DNA from: Pseudomonadota bacterium
GTDB taxonomy: Bacteria; Pseudomonadota; Gammaproteobacteria; Burkholderiales; Burkholderiaceae_C
Direction: 5' to 3'
Length of the DNA stretch: 12,074 nt
Assembly (NCBI GenBank): GCA_023460715.1
Contig: JAEWPH010000061.1
Span: 1-12,074 of the forward strand
Shown here: positions 1-6,339 of the stretch, piece after piece
How the letters are laid out: each line of letters starts with the position of its first letter
Numbering within the stretch: the first letter of the stretch is position 1
Made by a program: the position numbers and the translations under genes
The notes under the pieces: generated by a model
The model's database searches: none
Seen by the model: the letters and a program-made list of their open reading frames with translations, nothing else
What the model was told of the DNA's origin: nothing

Positions 1-1295
1 GGGCCGGCATGGCCGCCGCGCTGGGCGCCGCCCGGCAAGGCCATGCCGTCACCGTCTTCGAGGCCGCGCGCACCGTGGGTGGGCGGGCGCGGGCGCTCAC
101 CGTACCCGCGCAGGACGGCACGCCGCTCACGCTGGACAACGGCCAGCACATCCTCATCGGCGCCTACGCCGAATGCCTGCGCCTGATGCGCAGCGTGGGC
201 GTGGCCGAGCGCGATGCGCTGCTGCGCATGCCGCTGGCCCTGCCTTTCGCCGACGGCACCGGGCTGCGCCTGCCCGACCTGCCCCCGCCCTGGGATGCGC
301 TGGTGGGCATCGCCCGTGCGCGCGGCTGGTCGTGGGGCGAGCGGCTGGCGCTGCTGCGCACGGCGGCGGCCTGGCGCCTGGGCGGCTTCACCTGCGGGCC
401 GCAGGCCACGGTGGCCGTTCTGTGCGCCCACCTGCCGGCGCGGCTGCAGCAGGAATTCATCGACCCGCTGTGCGTCTCGGCCCTGAACACGCCGGCCGCG
501 CAGTCCAGCGGACGCGTCTTCTTGCGCGTGCTGCGCGACAGCCTGTTCAGCGGGCGCGGCGGCTCGCACCTGCTGCTGCCGCGCGTGGACCTGGGCGCCC
601 TGTTGCCCGAGCCCGCGGCGCAGTGGCTGCGCGCGCACGGCCACACCGTGCACCTGGGCCGCCGCGTGGCAGCGCTGCAGGCCGCGCAGCCCCAACCCGG
701 CTGGCTGCTGGACGGCGAAGCCTTCGATGCCGTGGTGCTGGCCACCACCAGCACCGAAGCCGCCCGCTTGGCCGGCACGGCCGCGGCGACGCTGCCTGCC
801 CAGTCGCCGCACGGTATGGCGCTCGCGGCCTGGGCCGCCTGCGCCCAGGCCCTGCCCTTCACCGCCATCGCCACGGTCTACGCCCGGCATCCCGCCGCGC
901 GGGGGCCGGTGCTGCCCGGGCCCATGGTGGCGCTGCGCAGCGGCCCGGGCCAACCGGCCCAATTCGTCTTCGACCGCCAGCCGCTGGACGGGCCGGCCGG
1001 GCTGCTGGCCTTCGTGGTGAGCGCCTTCGAGGGCGAACGCAGCACGCTCGAAGCCCAGGTGCGCCAGCAGGCCGCCGAGCAGCTGGGGCTGGCGCCGCTG
1101 GAGGTCGTGCAGACGGTGGTGGAAAAGCGCGCGACGTTCGCCTGCCTGCCGGACCTGCAGCGTCCGGCGCTGCAGCCGGCACCCGGGCTGGCGCTGTGGG
1201 CCTGCGGCGACTACATCGACGGGCCCTACCCCGCCACGCTGGAGGGGGCCGTGCTCAGCGGCACCGCGGCAGCGCAGGCACTGGGCAGCGCCTAG
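1..1295 (+). CDS. hpnE: HpnE-like FAD-dependent squalene/hydroxysqualene oxidase (5' partial)
   Basis: This looks like an FAD-dependent amine-oxidase-fold protein of the HpnE (hydroxysqualene dehydroxylase) type. That enzyme converts hydroxysqualene to squalene, together with HpnC and HpnD, for hopanoid synthesis. The reading frame is open to the left edge, and the first visible residues, AGMAAALGAARQGHAVTVFEA, look like the second half of an N-terminal Rossmann dinucleotide motif with the acidic residue at the end of strand 2. The usual GxGxxG start therefore lies just outside the window, and the ATG at 9 is internal. GGRAR follows, then the DNGQHILIGAY motif typical of the HpnE branch. Near the C-terminus, GDYIDGPYPATLEGAVLSG is the second FAD-binding motif. 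About 430 residues are visible, which is close to full length. Family assignment is firm; the exact substrate is inferred. hpnC/hpnD are expected upstream but cannot be seen. Confidence 0.85.
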   Translation, partial: AGMAAALGAARQGHAVTVFEAARTVGGRARALTVPAQDGTPLTLDNGQHILIGAYAECLRLMRSVGVAERDALLRMPLALPFADGTGLRLPDLPPPWDALVGIARARGWSWGERLALLRTAAAWRLGGFTCGPQATVAVLCAHLPARLQQEFIDPLCVSALNTPAAQSSGRVFLRVLRDSLFSGRGGSHLLLPRVDLGALLPEPAAQWLRAHGHTVHLGRRVAALQAAQPQPGWLLDGEAFDAVVLATTSTEAARLAGTAAATLPAQSPHGMALAAWAACAQALPFTAIATVYARHPAARGPVLPGPMVALRSGPGQPAQFVFDRQPLDGPAGLLAFVVSAFEGERSTLEAQVRQQAAEQLGLAPLEVVQTVVEKRATFACLPDLQRPALQPAPGLALWACGDYIDGPYPATLEGAVLSGTAAAQALGSA

Positions 1296-1304
1296 GCCTC
1301 GATA

Positions 1305-1372
1305 TCCAAGCAAAAATGGCCTGCAGCGCTTATTCCACCAGCGCAAGCAGCTATTACATCTATAGCAATCAA
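1305..1372. repeat. Comamonadaceae-type dispersed intergenic repeat
   Basis: This AT-richer stretch fills the gap between two convergent genes. On the minus strand it contains TAGCTGCTTGCGCT followed by AAGCGCTGCAGGCC and a run of five T. From memory, this arrangement (AGCTGCTTGCGCT, about nine variable bases, AAGCGCT, GGCC, T-run) recurs at gene ends throughout Acidovorax and related Comamonadaceae genomes. Only one copy lies in this window, so its repetitive nature cannot be shown here. The TGA stop of the minus-strand yihY gene lies at its right edge. The boundaries are approximate. Confidence 0.55.
1312..1350 (-). terminator. Hairpin plus T-run, likely terminator of yihY
   Basis: Read on the minus strand, CTGC-TT-GCGCT pairs with AGCGC-T-GCAG around a 9-base loop (plus-strand arms 1321-1330 and 1340-1350). 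GCCA and then TTTTT follow (plus-strand A-run 1312-1316). The interrupted 4+5 bp stem with a U-tract resembles an intrinsic terminator placed 19 bases after the yihY stop. On the plus strand the same stem follows the hpnE stop but is not trailed by a T-run. Confidence 0.55.
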
Positions 1373-2640
1373 GTGATAACTGGCGGCTGGGCGCGGGGCA
1401 GCACATCTGCCAGCGTGACGACCGCCAGCCCCGTGTGCCCCCAGAAACGCTCCAGGCTGTCGGCCGGCTCGATCAGCAGCCGCTGCACCAGCGGCTGCAG
1501 CGGCGTGGCGGCCGGGTCGGCCACCAGCACATAGCGCGACTGCCGCGTGTCCAGCGCGCCGGACGCGGTCTCGTTCACCTGCACCGCCCAGTCCAGCGCC
1601 GTGAGGGCCTCCAGCACGGGCTCCAGCTGCAGCACATCCACGCGCAGCCGCTGCGCCAGCTGCGGCGCCGTGAAGCCCCGCTCAGGGCCATGGCGGGCGC
1701 GGTGCAGCTGCAGCAGCACCTCCACGGCCAGCTGGAAGGTCCAGCCCGGCCCGCTGGGGCGCCGCGCCACGCCCGCCAGCAGGCTGGGCAGGTAGGCGGC
1801 AACCACGGCCCCCAGCAGCACGATGACCCAGGCCACATAGACCCACAGCAGCAGGATCGGCAGCGTGGCGAAGGTGCCGTACAGCACCGAGTACGTAGGC
1901 ACGGAGGCCAGGTACAGCCCCAGCACCTTCTTGGCCACCTCGATGCCCACCGACACGAACACCCCGCCCGCCCAGGCGTGGCGCCAACTCACCTGCGTGT
2001 TGGGCACGTAGCGGTACAGCGCCGCCATGCCGGCGGCCAGCACGAAGAACTCGATGGAGTCGAACAGGAAGCGCGCGCTGCCCGGCAGCGTCTCGCCGAT
2101 GCCGCGCGAGGCGGCCGAGGCCATGGAGGTCGTCAGCGCCAGGCTGGCCGCCAGCACCAGCGGCCCGAGCGTGATGGCCGCCCAATAGATGAGCACCCGC
2201 TGCCCCAGCGGCCGCAGCTGCCGCACCCGCCAGATGTTGTTGAGCGTGCGGTCGATGGTGAGGATCAACGCCAGCGCGGTGACGAGCAGGATGGAGAACC
2301 CCGCCACGCCCAGCCCGCTGGCCTTGGCCGCGAACTGGGTGAGATAGCCCAGCACGGGCCGCGAGATGCTGTCCGGCACCAGGCTGTCCACCAGCCAGCG
2401 CTGCAGCACGAACTGCATCTTCCCGAAGATGGGAAACGCGGTGAACACCGCCAGCGCCACGGTGACGAACGGCACCAGCGCCAGCAGCGTGGTGAAGGTG
2501 AGGCTGCTGGCCGTCAGGCCCAGGCGGTCTTCGCGAAAGCGCTCGCGCAGCGTGTGCGCGGTGGTGCGCCAGGGGAAGTGCGATAGGTCCACCAGCCAGG
2601 CTTCCAGGCGTGCGGCGGTGGACTGTAGGGTCTGCGACAT
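1369..2640 (-). CDS. YihY/virulence factor BrkB family inner-membrane protein with long C-terminal domain
   Basis: This is a 423-residue multi-pass inner-membrane protein of the YihY/BrkB family. The family was once called ribonuclease BN in error, and its function is still unclear. About six hydrophobic segments are visible (roughly residues 43-69, 110-130, 150-172, 195-212, 222-245 and 255-285). Family motifs include TLLALVPF, RTLNNIWRV, YRYVPNTQVSWRHAWAGG and YGTFATLPILLLWVYVAW. After the last membrane segment a soluble tail of about 130 residues follows; its helices at about 300-350 (QLAQRLRV, EPVLEALTALDW) look like a winged-helix fold. E. coli YihY, at about 290 residues, lacks this tail, but a long form is usual in betaproteobacteria. 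I chose the ATG at 2638-2640 because homology begins there. The frame stays open for another 151 codons upstream, but that stretch is the antisense of DUF2069. Confidence 0.9.
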   Translation of the reverse strand: MSQTLQSTAARLEAWLVDLSHFPWRTTAHTLRERFREDRLGLTASSLTFTTLLALVPFVTVALAVFTAFPIFGKMQFVLQRWLVDSLVPDSISRPVLGYLTQFAAKASGLGVAGFSILLVTALALILTIDRTLNNIWRVRQLRPLGQRVLIYWAAITLGPLVLAASLALTTSMASAASRGIGETLPGSARFLFDSIEFFVLAAGMAALYRYVPNTQVSWRHAWAGGVFVSVGIEVAKKVLGLYLASVPTYSVLYGTFATLPILLLWVYVAWVIVLLGAVVAAYLPSLLAGVARRPSGPGWTFQLAVEVLLQLHRARHGPERGFTAPQLAQRLRVDVLQLEPVLEALTALDWAVQVNETASGALDTRQSRYVLVADPAATPLQPLVQRLLIEPADSLERFWGHTGLAVVTLADVLPRAQPPVIT

Positions 2641-2646
2641 GGCCGA

Positions 2647-2652
2647 TATGAT
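2647..2652 (+). promoter_or_regulatory. Candidate -10 box upstream of the DUF2069 gene
   Basis: TATGAT matches the sigma-70 -10 consensus at five of six positions and lies 72 bases before the DUF2069 start, inside the 84-base divergent gap. No good -35 sits at the right distance (TGTAGG at 17 bases is weak). An imperfect dyad, GCCGA...TCGGC (2642-2646 and 2660-2664), surrounds it. No confident promoter for yihY was found on the other strand. Confidence 0.25.
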
Positions 2653-2724
2653 CCCCGATTCGGCAACGCCCCGCCGGGCCCGCACCCAAAGAATCCCGCC
2701 GCCGCCCCCCGGCGGCATCGCTCC

Positions 2725-3135
2725 ATGAACGCACCCTCCGACCTCTCCCCCGCGACCGACGTCGCCGCCACGCGCTGGCTGGCCGTGGGCAGCCTGCTGG
2801 GCCTCATCGTGCTGAGCCTGGCGTGGGAGCTGTGGCTCGCGCCCCTGCGCCCGGGCGGCTCGTGGCTGGCGCTCAAGGCCCTGCCGCTGGCGGTTCCGCT
2901 GGCCGGGCTGCTCAAGCGGCGCATGTACACCTACCGCTGGGTCAGCCTGGTGGTGTGGCTGTACTTCACGGAAGGTGTCGTGCGCGCATGGAGCGACCCG
3001 GCCCCCGGCCACTGGCTGGCCCTGGTGGAGGTCATCCTGTGCCTGGGCCTGTTCACGGCCTGCGCGCTGCACGTGCGGCTGCGCCAGCGCCATGCGCGCG
3101 CGGCCGCCCAGGCGGGCACGCCGTCCGCTGGGTAG
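2725..3135 (+). CDS. DUF2069 domain-containing membrane protein
   Basis: This is a small integral membrane protein of 136 residues with four predicted transmembrane helices (about 18-38, 47-63, 70-87 and 96-117). It matches the DUF2069 family, whose function is unknown. Family features are the WELWLAPLRPGGSWLALKALPL segment, the KRRMYTYRWVSLVVWLYFTEG segment in the middle, and a basic C-terminal tail (RLRQRHARAAAQ). The basic tail and the Lys-Arg-Arg loop suggest cytoplasmic sides by the positive-inside rule. It is divergent from yihY across 84 bases and convergent with the LysR gene. The Shine-Dalgarno sequence is poor, but the ATG at 2725 fits the homology start. From memory, a wrbA-type quinone oxidoreductase often sits directly upstream in related genomes; it is absent here. 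Confidence 0.88.
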   Translation: MNAPSDLSPATDVAATRWLAVGSLLGLIVLSLAWELWLAPLRPGGSWLALKALPLAVPLAGLLKRRMYTYRWVSLVVWLYFTEGVVRAWSDPAPGHWLALVEVILCLGLFTACALHVRLRQRHARAAAQAGTPSAG

Positions 3136-3139
3136 CGGA

Positions 3140-3168
3140 GGGGTAAAGGGACGGGTAGAGGGGGCGGG
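3140..3168 (+). other. Predicted G-quadruplex motif between convergent genes
   Basis: The plus strand carries five G-runs with short loops: GGGG, TAAA, GGG, AC, GGG, TAGA, GGGGG, C, GGG. This meets the usual rule of four or more runs of at least three G with loops of 1-7 bases. It fills nearly the whole 33-base gap between the DUF2069 stop (3133-3135) and the LysR stop (3169-3171). Within it GGGTAAAGGG and GGGTAGAGGG form an imperfect direct repeat, 9 of 10 identical with a period of 12. Confidence 0.6.
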
Positions 3169-4122
3169 TTACTCCGCGCCCTGCGCCCCGTCCAGTGCGA
3201 TGCCCGGGTAGCCGGCCACGGTGCGCGCCTGCAGGGCGATCGCATCGAAGAACACCCGCGCCGCGGGTGAGAGGGAACGCCGCGGCCGCTGCAGCAGCAT
3301 GATGCGCCGTGCGATGTGCGGCGCTGCCAGCGGACGGAAACGCAAATCGCCCAGCAGCGGGTGCTGCGCGGTCAGCGCAGGCATGACGGCCACGCCCAGC
3401 CCCAGGCGGATCGCCTGGCACAGCAGCAGCGTGTGGGAAACGCGCAGCCGCGGCCGCCGCACGCTGTCGGGCAGGCTCTCACCGGACTGGAGCAACTGGC
3501 TGATGGCCGTGTCTTCCGTCAGCCCGATGCAGTCGCGCCCCGCCAGCTGCGACGCCTGCAGCGTGGGCCCTTGCAGCAGCGGATCGTCCGCGCGCGCCAG
3601 CAGGCCCATAGGGTCGCGCAGCAGCGGCTGCGCCTCCAGGCCCTGCGCCGTGGGGTGCCAGCCGCTGATGCCGAAGTCCACCTGCCCCTCGCGCACCAGC
3701 CGCGTGATCGTGCTGGCGACCTCTTCGAACAATTGCACCTGGATGTGCGGGTGGCTGCGCTGCAGGGCGGGCAGTGCCGGCAGCACGATGGCCGCCAGCA
3801 CCGAAGGCGCCGCGGCAATGCGCACCTCGCCCCCGCGCAGCGAGGCCAGGTCGTCCATGCGGCGCAGCCCCTGCTCCAGCGCCGCCAGGGACTGCTGCAC
3901 GTCTTCGAGGAACGCGCTGCCGCCGGCCGTGAGCCCCACCGAGCGGGTGGTGCGGTCGAACAGCCGCACGCCCACGGCCTCTTCCAGCTGGCGGATGGAC
4001 TCCGACAGGGCCGACTGCGTTATGTGCAGCTGGCGCGCCGCGGCGGCGAATGTGCTGCTGCGTGCCACCTCCTGGAAGGCGCGCAGCTGGCGCAGGCTGA
4101 CATTATTCGGAAGCACCGGCAT
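3169..4122 (-). CDS. LysR-family transcriptional regulator
   Basis: This is a LysR-type regulator of 317 residues, typical length for the family. The N-terminal winged helix-turn-helix covers about residues 8-67: LRQLRAFQEVARSSTFAAAAR, then the recognition region ITQSALSESIRQLEEAVG, then LFDRTTRSVGLTAGG. A linker helix (about 68-92) leads to the periplasmic-binding-protein-like effector domain (about 95-300), which begins GEVRIAAAPSVLAAIVLPAL and contains VDFGISGWHP and GLGVAVMPAL. It is divergent from the FAD-linked dehydrogenase gene with 115 bases between the starts, the classic arrangement for a LysR protein acting on its neighbour and on itself. The effector is unknown; a 2-hydroxyacid related to the neighbour's substrate is a guess. 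The ATG at 4120-4122 has AGGG only about three bases upstream, an unusually short spacing, but no better start follows. Confidence 0.93.
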   Translation of the reverse strand: MPVLPNNVSLRQLRAFQEVARSSTFAAAARQLHITQSALSESIRQLEEAVGVRLFDRTTRSVGLTAGGSAFLEDVQQSLAALEQGLRRMDDLASLRGGEVRIAAAPSVLAAIVLPALPALQRSHPHIQVQLFEEVASTITRLVREGQVDFGISGWHPTAQGLEAQPLLRDPMGLLARADDPLLQGPTLQASQLAGRDCIGLTEDTAISQLLQSGESLPDSVRRPRLRVSHTLLLCQAIRLGLGVAVMPALTAQHPLLGDLRFRPLAAPHIARRIMLLQRPRRSLSPAARVFFDAIALQARTVAGYPGIALDGAQGAE

Positions 4123-4151
4123 AACCCTGCGAATTATTCAAATTGCCTTGA
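4102..4151. promoter_or_regulatory. Candidate LysR binding region
   Basis: This AT-rich patch lies in otherwise GC-rich DNA at the divergent LysR/dehydrogenase boundary. ATTATTC occurs twice (4102-4108 and 4133-4139), with starts 31 bases apart, about three helical turns. TCAA-N6-TTGA (4138-4141 and 4148-4151) is an inverted repeat close in size to, but not exactly, the T-N11-A LysR box. The left copy of ATTATTC lies inside the first codons of the LysR gene. This is a candidate only; short repeats of this size also arise by chance. Confidence 0.35.
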
Positions 4152-4171
4152 GTCTAGTCTGGCCTTAGGCT
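4143..4171 (+). promoter_or_regulatory. Weak candidate promoter of the FAD-linked dehydrogenase gene
   Basis: TTGCCT (4143-4148), 17 bases, then TAGGCT (4166-4171) is the best sigma-70-like pair before the gene at 4238. Both hexamers are only partial matches. The -35 overlaps the right arm of the TCAA-N6-TTGA repeat, which would fit control by the neighbouring LysR protein. Confidence 0.25.
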
Positions 4172-4237
4172 CACAGGCTTCGCACAGCGCTTTCCACGCC
4201 ATGGATCGCTGCGCATCGACCACCGAGACTTCACGCC

Positions 4238-5662
4238 ATGACCCAGCCCTTCATCGACCAACTGCGCGCCATCGTCGGCGCCCCCCATGTGCTGACCGAG
4301 GGCGACCTCACCGCGTGGGAACAGGATTGGCGCCGCCGCTCGCGCGGCAAGGCGCTGGCCGTGGTGCGGCCCGGCAACACGGCCGAGGTGGCCGCCGTGG
4401 TGAAGGCCTGCGCCGCGAACGGTACGGCCCTGGTACCCCAGGGCGGCAATACCGGCCTGGCCGTGGGATCGATCCCCGACGCGACGGGCACGCAGGTGCT
4501 GCTCAGCCTGACACGCCTGAACGCCGTGCGCAGCGTGGACACCGACAACCTCACCATGACCGTCGAGGCCGGCTGCATCCTGCAGAACCTGCAGGAGGCG
4601 GCCGAGAAGGCCGGCCTGCTGTTCCCATTGAGCTTGGCGGCCGAGGGCAGCTGCACCATCGGCGGCAACCTAGCGACCAATGCCGGCGGCACCCAGGTCG
4701 TGCGATACGGCAACACACGCGACCTGTGCCTGGGCCTGGAAGTGGTCACGCCGCACGGCGAGGTGTGGGATGGGCTGAAGGGCCTGCGCAAGGACAACAC
4801 GGGCTACGACCTGCGCGACCTGTTCATCGGCAGCGAAGGCACGCTGGGCATCATCACCGCCGCGACGATGAAGCTCTACCCCCAGCCCGCCGCCAGCCTG
4901 ACGGCCTGGGCCGCCGTGCCGTCGATGGCGCATGCCGTGCAACTGCTGGCCCTGGCGCACAAGCATCTGGGCGCAGGCCTCACGGGCTTCGAGGTGATGG
5001 GCCGCTTTGCCCTGAGCCTGGTCGCCAAGCACATGCCGCAGCTGCGCGTGCCCTTCATCGACCAGGACGACGTGCCCTACGGCGTGCTGCTGGAAAACAG
5101 CGATAGCGAATCCGAAGAGCACGCCCGCGCGCGCTTCGAGGCGCTGCTCGAAACGGCGTTCGACGCCGGCTGCGTGCAGGATGCCGTGGTGGCCGAGAAC
5201 ATCGCCCAGGCCCACCAGCTCTGGCATATCCGCGAGAACATTCCGCTGGCCCAGGCCGAGGAAGGGCTGAACATCAAGCACGACATCTCGGTGCAGATCC
5301 CGCGCATTCCGGCCTTCGTGGAATACGCCGACGCGCTGCTGCAGCGCGAGATCCCCGGTGTGCGCCTGGTCAACTTCGGCCACCTGGGCGATGGCAACCT
5401 GCACTACAACGTGCAGGCCCCCGCCGACGGCGACCCCAAGGCCTTCTTGCGCGAGCAGGAGGACCGCGTCAATCACCTGGTCTACGAGGCCGTGGCGCAG
5501 TTCGGCGGCTCGTTCTCCGCCGAGCACGGTGTGGGCGAACTCAAGGTGGACAAGCTGCAGAAGTACCAGTCGCCCGTGGCCCTGTCGATGATGCGCGCCA
5601 TCAAGGGCGCGCTGGACCCGCAGGGGCTGATGAACCCGGGGCGGGTGCTGCCTGCGGTTTGA
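4238..5662 (+). CDS. FAD-binding dehydrogenase of the GlcD / D-2-hydroxyglutarate dehydrogenase type
   Basis: This 474-residue flavoprotein belongs to the vanillyl-alcohol-oxidase/GlcD superfamily. Such enzymes oxidise D-2-hydroxyacids to 2-oxoacids and pass electrons to a quinone, electron-transfer flavoprotein or similar acceptor. The FAD-binding PCMH half holds PQGGNTG (67-73), GNLATNAGG (143-151) and DLFIGSEGTLGIIT (194-207). The C-terminal half holds LWHIREN (328-334), KHD (347-349), GHLGDGNLHYN (381-391) and SAEHGVG (427-433), ending NPGRVLP. His382, His389 and Glu429 match the metal-binding ligands of D-2-hydroxyglutarate dehydrogenases, so that substrate or D-lactate is most likely; sequence alone does not separate them. 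No signal peptide is visible, so the enzyme is cytoplasmic. The ATG at 4238 gives the standard N-terminus. A weak GAGA lies upstream, and the gene is divergent from a LysR regulator. Confidence 0.9.
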   Translation: MTQPFIDQLRAIVGAPHVLTEGDLTAWEQDWRRRSRGKALAVVRPGNTAEVAAVVKACAANGTALVPQGGNTGLAVGSIPDATGTQVLLSLTRLNAVRSVDTDNLTMTVEAGCILQNLQEAAEKAGLLFPLSLAAEGSCTIGGNLATNAGGTQVVRYGNTRDLCLGLEVVTPHGEVWDGLKGLRKDNTGYDLRDLFIGSEGTLGIITAATMKLYPQPAASLTAWAAVPSMAHAVQLLALAHKHLGAGLTGFEVMGRFALSLVAKHMPQLRVPFIDQDDVPYGVLLENSDSESEEHARARFEALLETAFDAGCVQDAVVAENIAQAHQLWHIRENIPLAQAEEGLNIKHDISVQIPRIPAFVEYADALLQREIPGVRLVNFGHLGDGNLHYNVQAPADGDPKAFLREQEDRVNHLVYEAVAQFGGSFSAEHGVGELKVDKLQKYQSPVALSMMRAIKGALDPQGLMNPGRVLPAV

Positions 5663-5670
5663 ATGCCCAC

Positions 5671-5690
5671 AGCGGGGCCGCCGCCCCGCT
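5671..5690. terminator. Perfect GC-rich hairpin between convergent genes
   Basis: AGCGGGGC, loop CGCC, GCCCCGCT forms a perfect 8-bp stem with a 4-base loop. It starts 8 bases after the dehydrogenase stop and ends 9 bases before the lipoprotein stop on the other strand. There is no T-run on either side, so it may act as a weak bidirectional terminator or a 3' stabilising hairpin. Confidence 0.6.
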
Positions 5691-5699
5691 ACCTCGCCC

Positions 5700-6224
5700 T
5701 CAGCGCCGCGCGTTCTCCCGCATCGTCAGCACCTCGGCCGGCAGGGGCACCGGCGCGCCCTGGTCCTGCACGTCCCATTCCTCGCCCCCGGTGAGCAGCC
5801 ACACCCGTACCGCATCCGCAGCGGGGTTGATCACCACGGCCGCCTCTTCCGCGTCGCCCCGGTGCGGCCGGTTGCCGGTGATGAACAGCAGCTTTCCATC
5901 GCGCTGCAGCGGGCCGCTGACGCCCAGGTTGTCCAGCAGGACGGGGTAGTTCACCTCGCCCATCAGGCCGCGCAGCCGCTCGGCCAGCGGCCCTGTGCGC
6001 AGGAAGTCTGTGCCGCCGGAGGGGCGGCGCCCCACCTGCGCCTCCAGGCTGGCCCAGCGGTTCGCGGCCGGCGTGCCAGACGTTGCCGTTGCTGGTGGCG
6101 CGGTGGCAGCCGCTGCGGCGGGCGTTGCAGGCGCCGTAGCACCGCAGCCCGCCAAAAGCACTGCACACGAGAGGCCGGCCAGCAGCGCGCAACGGTACGG
6201 GGCAAGAGGCGGGGACGAACGCAT
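5700..6224 (-). CDS. Hypothetical lipoprotein
   Basis: This is a 174-residue putative lipoprotein that I cannot place in a known family. Its start [18 protein letters not shown] leads into a hydrophobic stretch ending in the lipobox LLAGC, so Cys27 would be lipidated; Gly at +2 suggests outer-membrane sorting. An Ala/Pro/Thr-rich spacer (about 28-55) precedes a compact C-terminal domain of about 115 residues with [33 protein letters not shown] and [16 protein letters not shown]. The Asn-Arg-Pro-His segment and the Trp-rich end look conserved but have no function I can name. The frame allows an earlier ATG at 6245. I prefer 6224 because GAAGGA lies 9 bases before it and the signal peptide then has normal length. 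The gene is convergent with the dehydrogenase and divergent from thyA. Confidence 0.75.
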   Translation of the reverse strand: MRSSPPLAPYRCALLAGLSCAVLLAGCGATAPATPAAAAATAPPATATSGTPAANRWASLEAQVGRRPSGGTDFLRTGPLAERLRGLMGEVNYPVLLDNLGVSGPLQRDGKLLFITGNRPHRGDAEEAAVVINPAADAVRVWLLTGGEEWDVQDQGAPVPLPAEVLTMRENARR

Positions 6225-6233
6225 GGCAGGAAT

Positions 6234-6239
6234 TCCTTC
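6234..6239 (-). promoter_or_regulatory. Ribosome binding site that fixes the lipoprotein start
   Basis: Read on the minus strand, GAAGGA is a good Shine-Dalgarno sequence with a 9-base spacing to the ATG at 6222-6224. This argues for that start over the in-frame ATG seven codons upstream. Confidence 0.65.
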
Positions 6240-6299
6240 GGTCAACGGTCAGGCAAAGGGGCTAGCTTACCGCCGCCTGCGCTGCCCGGCGCCACGGCC

Positions 6300-6305
6300 T
6301 AAAAT
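6300..6305 (+). promoter_or_regulatory. Candidate -10 box of thyA-folA
   Basis: TAAAAT lies 34 bases before the thyA ATG, in a 115-base gap shared with the divergent lipoprotein gene. No convincing -35 is visible (CTGCGC at 17 bases). A GTTTCGCC stretch follows. The short leader has no clear Shine-Dalgarno sequence. A similar TAAAAT...GTTT arrangement precedes the exonuclease III gene. Confidence 0.45.
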
Positions 6306-6339
6306 CGCGCGTTTCGCCCTCAGCCCTTCCGCCTTCGTC

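Noticed and set aside
173..1534. Open frame of 453 codons on the plus strand
   Set aside because: It is shifted relative to the hpnE gene, Arg/Ala/Gly-rich and low in complexity, and runs through the repeat into antisense of yihY.
2641..3093. N-terminal extension of YihY by 151 codons
   Set aside because: It is in frame but antisense to the DUF2069 gene, and YihY homology starts at the ATG at 2640.
4201..4237. ATG at 4201 as a possible leader peptide or earlier start upstream of the dehydrogenase
   Set aside because: It is in a different frame from the dehydrogenase, has no ribosome binding site, and belongs to the long shadow frame.
3316..5106. Open frame of 596 codons on the plus strand
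   Set aside because: It runs antisense to the LysR gene and then out of frame through the dehydrogenase gene. Its product is Arg/Gln/His-rich with no family resemblance. Both real genes have clear motifs, so this is a high-GC shadow.
5995..6339. N-terminal extension of ThyA
   Set aside because: It is in frame but antisense to the lipoprotein gene and includes the candidate promoter; thymidylate synthase homology starts at 6340.
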